64,000 bases of DNA from an uncultured Oscillospiraceae bacterium (GTDB lineage: Bacteria > Bacillota > Clostridia > Oscillospirales > Oscillospiraceae): the NCBI GenBank assembly GCA_934590325.1, contig CAKTOW010000009.1, positions 1 through 64,000 on the forward strand, read 5' to 3'. A program made the position numbers and the translations under genes. This document shows, in pieces, positions 17,117 to 23,928 of this stretch; position 1 is the stretch's first letter, and every line of letters begins with the position of its first letter. The notes beneath the pieces were generated by a model. The model did not search any database and had not been told where the DNA came from. It saw only the letters and a program-made list of their open reading frames with translations.

Positions 17117-17144
17117 ATCATATCACACGGGCGCAGGATGTCAA
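17117..17144 (-). promoter_or_regulatory. Promoter of ygeY-ygeW-arcC
   Basis: On the minus strand, perfect TTGACA (17139-17144), a 16-base spacer and TATGAT (17117-17122). Confidence 0.8.
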
Positions 17145-17160
17145 ACAAAAATTTAGGAAA

Positions 17161-17177
17161 TCTAAAATTTTTTTAGA
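17161..17177. promoter_or_regulatory. AT-rich palindrome between the divergent purine promoters
   Basis: TCTAAA and TTTAGA are separated by five bases of A/T, lying between the ygeY promoter and the regulator's own promoter. A plausible operator for the adjacent YheO-like regulator. Confidence 0.45.
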
Positions 17178-17185
17178 AAAAAGCG

Positions 17186-17213
17186 TTGCTTTTTGTGAGA
17201 GGTGTGGTATTAT
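17186..17213 (+). promoter_or_regulatory. Promoter of the regulator-PLP enzyme operon
   Basis: TTGCTT (17186-17191), a 16-base spacer and TATTAT (17208-17213), about 30 bases before the regulator start. Confidence 0.6.
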
Positions 17214-17245
17214 GTATAAGGAGAAAAGCGGAAAGGGAGGGCGTT

Positions 17246-17902
17246 ATGGAGGCAAGACGATTGGAATCGCTGAAGCAGATTGCCGCGGGCATCGCGGCGC
17301 AGTTCGGCGATAAGTGCGAAGTGGTCATCCACGACGTGTCCAGCAGCCATCCGGAGCACACCATCGTGCACATCGAGAACGGACACGTGTCCGGGCGGAA
17401 GGTGGGCGACGGCGCGTCCAGGGTGGTCATGGAGCAGCTGGAGCATCAGAACGAGCAGCCGCAGGACCACCTGTGCTATCTGACGCGGACCCCGGACGGG
17501 AAGATACTCAAGTCCTCGTCCCTGTATATCCGCAACAGCCGCGGCGCGGTGACCGCCATATTTTCCATCAACTATGACATCACCAACATCATGGTGATGC
17601 ACCAGGAGCTGGGCGAGTTCATGCTGACCCGCGACAGGGAGCAGGAGGAGCCGGAGAAGATCATCAACGTCAACGATGTGCTGGACGATCTCATCCGCCA
17701 GTCCGTGGCCCTGGTGGGAAAGCCGGCGGCCCTGATGAACAAGGACGACAAGGTGCGCGCCATACGGTTCCTCAGCGACGCGGGCGCGTTCCTGGTGACA
17801 AAGTCCGGCGACAAAGTGGCAAAATACTTCGGTATTTCCAAATACACTCTATATTCCTACATTGATGCGAACAAACAACAGGAGGAAAAGAAACATGGGT
17901 AA
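17246..17902 (+). CDS. YheO-like PAS / helix-turn-helix transcriptional regulator
   Basis: A 218-residue regulator. The N-terminal two thirds is a YheO-type PAS domain (CEVVIHDVSS, then GRKVGDGASR, SSSLYIRN and AIFSINYDITN), a small-ligand sensor; the C-terminal part (KVRAIRFLSDAGAFLVTKSG then VAKYFGISKYTLYSYI) is the paired helix-turn-helix. ATG at 17246 follows GGGAGGG. The last eight bases overlap the next gene's start, so regulator and PLP enzyme are coupled. By position it should control the divergent purine genes; its ligand is unknown. Confidence 0.87.
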   Translation: MEARRLESLKQIAAGIAAQFGDKCEVVIHDVSSSHPEHTIVHIENGHVSGRKVGDGASRVVMEQLEHQNEQPQDHLCYLTRTPDGKILKSSSLYIRNSRGAVTAIFSINYDITNIMVMHQELGEFMLTRDREQEEPEKIINVNDVLDDLIRQSVALVGKPAALMNKDDKVRAIRFLSDAGAFLVTKSGDKVAKYFGISKYTLYSYIDANKQQEEKKHG

Positions 17903-19376
17903 AATCGATCTGTCCATCAACAAAGTGGGTCTGGAGCATAACATCCAGAAGGCCAAGGAGAACAACGTCATCATCCCCACCATCGCTCAGATGCAGGATC
18001 CCGACCTGATCCCCGAGAAGATCAAGGCCAAGCTGAGCCACACCGGCCTGTGGGACGTGGATCCCGTCAACCTGTTCCGTATTTCCTGGCACAACGAGGC
18101 CAAGGAGAGCGGCGGTCTGTTCCAGGCTGTCCCCAACTATGTGGAGATCCCCAGCGAGCTGTCCGGCGTGCCCTGCCGCATCGTGGCCATGTCCGGCAAG
18201 TGGTTCCCCACCGGCTGCCACAAGGTGGGTGCTTCCTTCGGCTGCCTAGCTCCCCGCCTGGTGACCGGCCAGTTCGACGCCACCTATCACCACGCCGTGT
18301 GGCCCTCCACCGGCAACTACTGCCGCGGCGGCGCCTTCAACTCCAAGCTGCTGGCCTGCGAGTCCGTGGCCATCCTGCCCCAGGATATGTCCAAGGAGCG
18401 CTTTGACTGGCTGAAGTCCATCGCCGGTCAGATCATCGCCACCCCCGGCTGCGAGTCCAACGTCAAGGAGATCTTCGACAAGACCTGGGAGCTGAAGCAG
18501 GATCCCACCATGATGATCTTCAACCAGTTCGCCGAGATGGGCAACCCCCTGTGGCACTACAACGTCACCGGCTACGCCCTGGCCGACCTGTTCGAGGCCG
18601 TGAAGAAGCCCGGCCAGAACTTTGCCGGCGCCTGCTTTACCTCCGGTTCCGCCGGCACCATGTCCGCCGGTGACCTGCTGAAGGAGCGTTATCCCCACCT
18701 GAAGCTGGCCGTGGGCGAGGCTCTGCAGTGCCCCACCATCCTCAACAACGGCTTCGGCGGCCACCGCATCGAGGGTATCGGCGACAAGCACATCCCCTGG
18801 ATCCACAACGTGAAGAACACCGACATGGCTATCGCCATCGACGACGAGGACAGCCAGCGCCTGCTGCGCCTGTTCAACACCCCCGAGGGCCAGAAGTACA
18901 TGAAGGACGAGCTGGGTATGTCCGACGAGCAGATCGAGAAGATGACCTGGCTGGGCATCTCCGGCATCGCCAACGTGCTGTGCTGCATCAAGATGGCCAA
19001 GTACTATGAGCTGACCGAGAACGACGTGGTCGCCACCGTGCTGACCGACTCCGCCGTGATGTACAAGTCCCGCGTGGACGAGCTGAACGAGATGCACGGT
19101 GCCTACAACGCACATGAGGCCTCTCTGGACCACAACCTGCACATGCTGGGCCTGCGTACCGACAACATGATGGAGATGGGCTATGCCGAGCGCAAGCGCG
19201 TCCACAACCTGAAGTACTACACCTGGGTCGAGCAGCAGCAAATGGCCGTTGAGGACCTGAACGCCCAGTGGTACGACACCAAGAACACCTGGGATGCCGT
19301 GCACACCCAGGCCAAGGAGCTGGATGAGCTGATCAACGAGTTCAACGAGGCCACCGGCCTGCTGAAGGCGCTGTAA
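17895..19376 (+). CDS. Fold-type II PLP-dependent enzyme (purine-cluster type)
   Basis: A 493-residue enzyme of the tryptophan synthase beta/cysteine synthase fold. The PLP-lysine is probably K110 in GCHKVGASFG; a glycine/serine-rich phosphate-binding segment, TSGSAGTMSAGD, follows near residue 255. It is longer than YgeX diaminopropionate ammonia-lyase (about 400) and not close to it in motif. The ATG at 17895 has AGGAGG nine bases upstream and overlaps the regulator gene. The position, between the ygeY/ygeW operon and guanine deaminase, suggests a late step in purine-ring breakdown, perhaps deamination of an amino-acid product, but the reaction is inferred only from context. Confidence 0.7.
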   Translation: MGKIDLSINKVGLEHNIQKAKENNVIIPTIAQMQDPDLIPEKIKAKLSHTGLWDVDPVNLFRISWHNEAKESGGLFQAVPNYVEIPSELSGVPCRIVAMSGKWFPTGCHKVGASFGCLAPRLVTGQFDATYHHAVWPSTGNYCRGGAFNSKLLACESVAILPQDMSKERFDWLKSIAGQIIATPGCESNVKEIFDKTWELKQDPTMMIFNQFAEMGNPLWHYNVTGYALADLFEAVKKPGQNFAGACFTSGSAGTMSAGDLLKERYPHLKLAVGEALQCPTILNNGFGGHRIEGIGDKHIPWIHNVKNTDMAIAIDDEDSQRLLRLFNTPEGQKYMKDELGMSDEQIEKMTWLGISGIANVLCCIKMAKYYELTENDVVATVLTDSAVMYKSRVDELNEMHGAYNAHEASLDHNLHMLGLRTDNMMEMGYAERKRVHNLKYYTWVEQQQMAVEDLNAQWYDTKNTWDAVHTQAKELDELINEFNEATGLLKAL

Positions 19377-19399
19377 GCAAAGCGTTTATATCGGACCCT

Positions 19400-19429
19400 A
19401 TCAGGGCGGGGCGGTCGCCCCGCCCTGAT
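19400..19429 (+). terminator. Hairpin between the two PLP enzyme genes
   Basis: Perfect 12-base stem ATCAGGGCGGGG / CCCCGCCCTGAT with a CGGTCG loop. There is no clean T-run (TTCCTATTTATT), so it may be a weak terminator or an mRNA-stabilising hairpin. Confidence 0.6.
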
Positions 19430-19457
19430 TTCCTATTTATTATTAAGGAGAACCACC

Positions 19458-20699
19458 ATGAAAAATGTGAAATACGGCAAGTGTGTCCGCTGCGGCAAGA
19501 CCTATGACGCGGTGCCCGACCTGACCAACTGCCAGTGCGGCGGTATTCTGGATATCGTGTACGACTACGACTACATCAAGTCCGTGCTGACCAAGGAGAA
19601 GCTGGCCAAGCGCGAGAACCGCTCCATGTGGCGCTACCGCGAGCTGCTGCCCGTGGAGGAGACCACCCCCGACACCCCCCTGCGCGTGGGCTGGAGCCCC
19701 CTGTACGAGGAGCCCAAGCTGGCCGAGATGCTGGGCATTAAGAAGCTGTGGGTGAAGGACGACGGACAGAACCCCACCGCCTCCCTGAAGGACCGCGCCA
19801 GCGCTATGGCCGTGGCCAAGGCCATGGAGGCCGGTGCCAAGACCATCGCCTGCTCCTCCACCGGCAACGCCGCCAGCTCCCTGGCCGGCAACGCTGCCGC
19901 CGCGGGCATCAAGACCTACATCTTCGTCCCCGAGCGCGCCCCCAAGGGTAAGGTGGCCCAGCTGATGATCTTCGGTGCCAACGTCATCTCCGTCAAGGGC
20001 AACTATGAGGAGACCTTCAAGATGTCCGCCGCCGCCATCGACAAGTACGGCTGGTACAACCGCAACGCGGCCATCAACCCCTACCTCAGCGAGGGCAAGA
20101 AGACCGTGGCGCTGGAGATCGCCGAGCAGCTGAACTGGGAGATGCCTGACTATCTGGCTATCTCCGTGGGCGACGGCTGCACCATCGCAGGTGTGTGGAA
20201 GGGCTTCAAGGACCTGTACGCCATCGGCTTTATCGACAAGCTGCCCCGCCTGATCTCCGCCCAGTCCCTGGGCTGCTACCCCATCAACCGTGCCATCCAG
20301 GAGAACAAGCCATGGGAGCCCATGGAGGAGAACACCATCGCCGACTCCATCAGCGTGGGCGTGCCCCGCAACGCCGACAAGGCGTTGATGGCGATTCGGG
20401 AATCCAACGGCATCGCCGTGAATGTGTCCGACGAGGAGATCCTGGCGGCGCAGCGGCTGCTGGGCCGCACCTGCGGCGTGTTCGGTGAGCCCGCCGGTGT
20501 CACCGGCGCTGCGGCGCTGAAGAAGGCCTGTGAGCAGGGCCTCATTCCCCACGATGCCACCGTGGTCAGTGTTGTCACCGGCAACGGTCTGAAGGACGTG
20601 GCCAACGCCATCAAGTCCGCCGGAGAGCCCATCCACATCGAGCCGGACCTGGACCTGATGGTCAGCGAGTTCAAAAAGCGCGGCGTGACCGTGGAATAA
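19458..20699 (+). CDS. Threonine synthase-like PLP-dependent enzyme
   Basis: A 413-residue fold-type II PLP enzyme. The N-terminus is a small zinc ribbon with Cys9, Cys12, Cys25 and Cys27, typical of one threonine synthase group; the PLP lysine is K111 in PTASLKDRAS, and CSSTGNAASS is the phosphate/substrate loop. AAGGAG precedes the ATG. Although it would be annotated threonine synthase, it lies inside a purine catabolic operon, downstream of another PLP enzyme and away from hom/thrB, so a catabolic beta/gamma-elimination or replacement role is as likely. Ends at a strong terminator. Confidence 0.82.
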   Translation: MKNVKYGKCVRCGKTYDAVPDLTNCQCGGILDIVYDYDYIKSVLTKEKLAKRENRSMWRYRELLPVEETTPDTPLRVGWSPLYEEPKLAEMLGIKKLWVKDDGQNPTASLKDRASAMAVAKAMEAGAKTIACSSTGNAASSLAGNAAAAGIKTYIFVPERAPKGKVAQLMIFGANVISVKGNYEETFKMSAAAIDKYGWYNRNAAINPYLSEGKKTVALEIAEQLNWEMPDYLAISVGDGCTIAGVWKGFKDLYAIGFIDKLPRLISAQSLGCYPINRAIQENKPWEPMEENTIADSISVGVPRNADKALMAIRESNGIAVNVSDEEILAAQRLLGRTCGVFGEPAGVTGAAALKKACEQGLIPHDATVVSVVTGNGLKDVANAIKSAGEPIHIEPDLDLMVSEFKKRGVTVE

Positions 20700-20707
20700 A
20701 AGAAAGG

Positions 20708-20740
20708 TTCTCCCCCGCCCTGCGGCGGGGGAGAATTTTT
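20708..20740 (+). terminator. Terminator of the PLP enzyme operon
   Basis: Perfect 12-base stem TTCTCCCCCGCC / GGCGGGGGAGAA with a CTGC loop and TTTTT (20736-20740). Confidence 0.93.
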
Positions 20741-20745
20741 GCATA

Positions 20746-20774
20746 TTGCAAGGACGGGAAAAGGGTGGTATACT
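20746..20774 (+). promoter_or_regulatory. Promoter of guanine deaminase riboswitch transcript
   Basis: TTGCAA (20746-20751), a 17-base spacer and TATACT (20769-20774). The predicted start is near 20781, just before the aptamer. Confidence 0.82.
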
Positions 20775-20787
20775 AAAGACAGAGATA

Positions 20788-20892
20788 GAACTCATATAGC
20801 CCTGCGGGAATGGCGCGGGGCGTTTCTACGGGGCCGCCGACGGCTCTGCTATGGGTGTTTCGATGCAATGCGTATCGGAGCATCCTTTTTGT
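20788..20892 (+). promoter_or_regulatory. Guanine-class purine riboswitch with overlapping terminator
   Basis: The aptamer has the purine fold in order: P1 strand AACTC, J1/2 ATATA, P2 CCCTGCG / CGCGGGG with a seven-base GG-containing loop, J2/3 GTTTCTAC, P3 GGGGCC / GGCTCT with a CC-containing loop, J3/1 GCTATG and P1 strand GGGTG (20853-20857). C in GCTAT occupies the position that specifies guanine. A terminator spans 20853-20884: GGGTGTTTCGAT pairs along its whole length with ATCGGAGCATCC, followed by TTTTTGTTTT. Its 5' arm is the P1 3' strand, so P1 and terminator exclude each other and ligand binding should allow readthrough. Confidence 0.88.
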
Positions 20893-20951
20893 TTTGCCGT
20901 GAAGGGGAAACAGGGAGGATGCGGAAGCAAATTTTGCGGGAGGGACACAGA

Positions 20952-22217
20952 ATGAAACAGGTTTTGCGAGGAAACATCGTCCACGCGCCCCGGATGGGGC
21001 AGCTGGACATTCTGGAGCACGGCTGCATGGTGCTGGAGGACGGCGTTATCACCGGGCTGTACAACGAGCTGCCACAGGGGGCGGAGGACGCGGAGGTGCG
21101 GGACTTCGGCGACCGCATCATTATGCAGTCCTTCGCGGATATGCATCTCCATGCGCCCCAGTACCCCATGCTGGGCATGGGCATGGACCTGCCGCTGCTG
21201 GACTGGCTGAACACCTACACGTTCCCCACCGAGGCGCGGTTTGCCGACGGGGACTACGCCCGCCGCGTCTACCGCCGCCTGGCCAGCGACCTCATCACCA
21301 GCGGCACCACACGGGTGTGCATGTTTTCTTCCATGCACACGGACGCCACGCTGATCCTCATGGACGAGCTGGAGCGCGCCGGTGTCACCGGCTACGTGGG
21401 CAAGGTGAACATGGACCGCAACGGCCTGCCCGGCAAGCTGCAGGAGACCACGGAGGAGTCCGTGGCCGAGACTCTGCGCTGGCTGGAGAACTGCCATTTT
21501 GAGCATGTGAAGCCCATCATCACGCCGCGCTTCACCCCCAGCTGCACCGACGAGCTCATGGCGGCGCTGGGCGGCATCGCCCGGGAGAAGGGGCTGTACG
21601 TGCAGTCGCACCTGTCGGAGAACACCAACGAGATCGCGTGGGTGAAGGAGCTGCACCCGGACTGCAGCCAGTATTGGGAGACCTATAACAAGTACGGCCT
21701 GTGGAAGGACCACACCCTGATGGCGCACTGCGTCCACTCCGACGAGCGGGAGCGCCGGGCCATGAAGGACGCGGGCGTGGTGGTGGTCCACTGTGCCGAC
21801 TCCAACGTGAATATCTGCTCCGGCATCTGCCCCGTGCGCCAGATGGTGCGTGAGGGACTGTGGGTGACGCTGGGCAGCGACATCGCCGGCGGCGCGCAGC
21901 TGCCCATGTACAAGGTCATCACCATGTCCATCCGCACCTCCAAGGCGCGGCGCGTGACCGACGAGTGGCATCCGGACTTCCTGACCGTGCCGGAGGGGTA
22001 CTATCTGGGCACCACCTCCGGCCACAAGTACTTCGGCGCAGGGGACGGCTTCGCCGTGGGCGACAAGCTGCACGCGGTGGTCATCGATGACGGAGATTTC
22101 CCGGAGGCTGCCCACGCCCTGTCCGTGCAGGAGCGCTTCGAGCGTGCCATTTATATGCCCCACCGCCACAATATCGTATCGGTGTGGTCCGACGGCCGCG
22201 AGGTCGTAAGAAGATAA
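20952..22217 (+). CDS. guaD: Guanine deaminase
   Basis: A 421-residue zinc amidohydrolase converting guanine to xanthine and ammonia. Metal and substrate motifs: MHLHAPQY with H65 and H67, HLSEN (H220), MAHCVH (H259) and SDIAGG (D310). Length fits bacterial GuaD. ATG at 20952 has GGGAGGG eight bases upstream; the frame is open further up but that part is riboswitch. Transcription runs through the guanine riboswitch, so the enzyme is controlled by its own substrate. Its product xanthine would enter the purine degradation pathway encoded around it. Confidence 0.93.
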   Translation: MKQVLRGNIVHAPRMGQLDILEHGCMVLEDGVITGLYNELPQGAEDAEVRDFGDRIIMQSFADMHLHAPQYPMLGMGMDLPLLDWLNTYTFPTEARFADGDYARRVYRRLASDLITSGTTRVCMFSSMHTDATLILMDELERAGVTGYVGKVNMDRNGLPGKLQETTEESVAETLRWLENCHFEHVKPIITPRFTPSCTDELMAALGGIAREKGLYVQSHLSENTNEIAWVKELHPDCSQYWETYNKYGLWKDHTLMAHCVHSDERERRAMKDAGVVVVHCADSNVNICSGICPVRQMVREGLWVTLGSDIAGGAQLPMYKVITMSIRTSKARRVTDEWHPDFLTVPEGYYLGTTSGHKYFGAGDGFAVGDKLHAVVIDDGDFPEAAHALSVQERFERAIYMPHRHNIVSVWSDGREVVRR

Positions 22218-22316
22218 ATTTCTCCGTCAAATCAGCCAAAACCGGAAGCGCTGATTTGTTTAAAACGGAGAAATCTGGAAAATATTCCGAAAAACCGTGC
22301 ACGCGCCCGTTTTTGG

Positions 22317-22384
22317 TGCTATAATCGACCCATCTATTAGGCAGGGCATGCCCTGCTCGCGCGTTTTAATTGGAGATTAAAACG
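22317..22384 (+). promoter_or_regulatory. Promoter and palindromic leader of surface protein A
   Basis: Extended -10 TGCTATAAT (22317-22325) with a poor -35. The transcript would begin with a perfect 16-base palindrome GCAGGGCATGCCCTGC (22341-22356), then a nine-base stem CGTTTTAAT / ATTAAAACG (22362-22384). The same arrangement with different stem bases precedes the second surface protein at 53550-53616. Confidence 0.7.
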
Positions 22385-22427
22385 ACCCTGCCGTGTGGAA
22401 ATTTCACCTGAAAAAGGGGTAGAGAAA

Positions 22428-23732
22428 ATGAAGAAGTTATTGGCAATGGCACTGGCGTTGGTCATGGCGTTGAGCGTCACCACGACGGCGTGGGCGGACG
22501 GCGGCGATGGCACGGCCGCGAACCCGTACTCCCTGGACAAGTTCAACGCTCTGACCGAGATTCCTGCGGGTATCACGGATGTGTACGTCAACATTGGTGA
22601 TGTTTCCATCACCGGTGAAAGTAAGTGCGCCACGGTCGGCAATTACAACATCTCCGACCAGTATGCGTGGGTGAACGATGGTGCGACCGCACCGGAGGGT
22701 TATACCGCAACTACCCGCAGGAATGCGCAGGACAACGCTATGGCTTACAGAACCAACAAAGCCGGGTACACGGTTCATGTTCTCGGCACGCTGACCGCGG
22801 AGAACTACAGTAACGGCAATTTCAGCGGTTTCCAGACGTTGTGCTTCCAGCTGCCTGAAAAGTGCACTGTGGTTTTGGAGGGGATGACGCTGAACGGCTC
22901 TTTCAACATCAGCGGCAGCTATACCTACATGTACAATCTGTATGATGGTTCTATTGGCCATCTGCAGAGTCCGATACCCGAAGGTTATACCAATATATGG
23001 TACGGCTTCCCCTTTATGATCGAAAGCATCAAGCTCTCTGGCTGCACGGTCAATGGCCAGTGGCTCGGCAATGGTGACATTGCAAAGAGTGTGGAGATCA
23101 ATGGCTGCACATTTAATGATTACAATAATACCGGCAATGCCAACTGGGCGAACCCCATTTGGTGGAAGAATGCATCCAACACGGATCTGACGATTACTGA
23201 CTGCAAGGTGACCTCTACCCGTCCGATGAAGGTTGGTGAGGGCGGCGTTGGCAATGTGACTGTTGCTGATAATACCTTTACCATGCTTCCCGGCGACAAG
23301 TACACGCGTGATGCTGACGACAAGGTGAAGAACACAGCGCTGTCCTTCGGGCCTATGGTCAAGGGTGATGTTAACATTAGTAACAACATTGTGGAGGGGA
23401 GCGCAACAGCGTTGGTTTCGCTCCTTAATACCAATATGACCATGCCCGAGGGCAAGACCTTCCAGGTGATAAGCAACAAGCTGCCCGATGGAGCAAAGAC
23501 CACTGTCAAGTGGAAAGAGGCTACTGAGGCAACGATAGATTTCGTTGAGGTCACACCCTATACCCCGGAGCCCACTCCGCCGCGGTACTATTACAACTCC
23601 ACCACCACGACTACCAAGGATGATACCAAGACCAGCAGCCCCAAGACCTTTGACGCGGGGGTGGGTATCTACGCGGTGAGCGCCATTCTGAGCGTCACCG
23701 GTATGGCCTACGTAGGCAAGAAGAAGTTCTGA
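22428..23732 (+). CDS. Secreted cell-surface protein A, beta-helix-like, with C-terminal sorting signal
   Basis: A 434-residue exported protein. The signal peptide MKKLLAMALALVMALSVTTT ends at AWA before DGG. The middle has repeated short beta segments (IKLSGCTVNGQW, VEINGCTFNDY, LTITDCKVTS, NVTVADNTF) typical of right-handed parallel beta-helices. The C-terminus is a proline linker, RYYYNSTTTTTKDDTKTS, then SPKTFDAG, a hydrophobic helix and a KKKF tail, the layout of a sortase substrate with SPKTF in place of LPXTG. Signal and sorting regions nearly match those of the protein at 53658. Ligand unknown. Base composition is lower in GC than its neighbours in the middle part. Confidence 0.78.
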   Translation: MKKLLAMALALVMALSVTTTAWADGGDGTAANPYSLDKFNALTEIPAGITDVYVNIGDVSITGESKCATVGNYNISDQYAWVNDGATAPEGYTATTRRNAQDNAMAYRTNKAGYTVHVLGTLTAENYSNGNFSGFQTLCFQLPEKCTVVLEGMTLNGSFNISGSYTYMYNLYDGSIGHLQSPIPEGYTNIWYGFPFMIESIKLSGCTVNGQWLGNGDIAKSVEINGCTFNDYNNTGNANWANPIWWKNASNTDLTITDCKVTSTRPMKVGEGGVGNVTVADNTFTMLPGDKYTRDADDKVKNTALSFGPMVKGDVNISNNIVEGSATALVSLLNTNMTMPEGKTFQVISNKLPDGAKTTVKWKEATEATIDFVEVTPYTPEPTPPRYYYNSTTTTTKDDTKTSSPKTFDAGVGIYAVSAILSVTGMAYVGKKKF

Positions 23733-23811
23733 TAGCGCATCCCACGGGTGCTGTGCGCCACGGATGAAAAAGATATACGGCGCCGGTTTTCCCCAGGCCG
23801 GCGGATCATAG

Positions 23812-23842
23812 AAAAAGAGACCGCCTCGGCGGTCTCTTTTTT
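23812..23842 (+). terminator. Terminator of surface protein A
   Basis: AAAAAGAGACCGCC pairs with GGCGGTCTCTTTTT around a two-base centre, followed by further T. Confidence 0.9.
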
Positions 23843-23863
23843 GCACGCAGGGGGACACATCCC

Positions 23864-23892
23864 TTGTCACCTACCGGCGAATCTGATATAAT
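23864..23892 (+). promoter_or_regulatory. Promoter of comEC-holA-rnmV
   Basis: TTGTCA (23864-23869), a 17-base spacer and TATAAT (23887-23892). Confidence 0.82.
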
Positions 23893-23928
23893 AAACAAAT
23901 ACTACTATCCGGGGGAGGGGAGAGGGCT

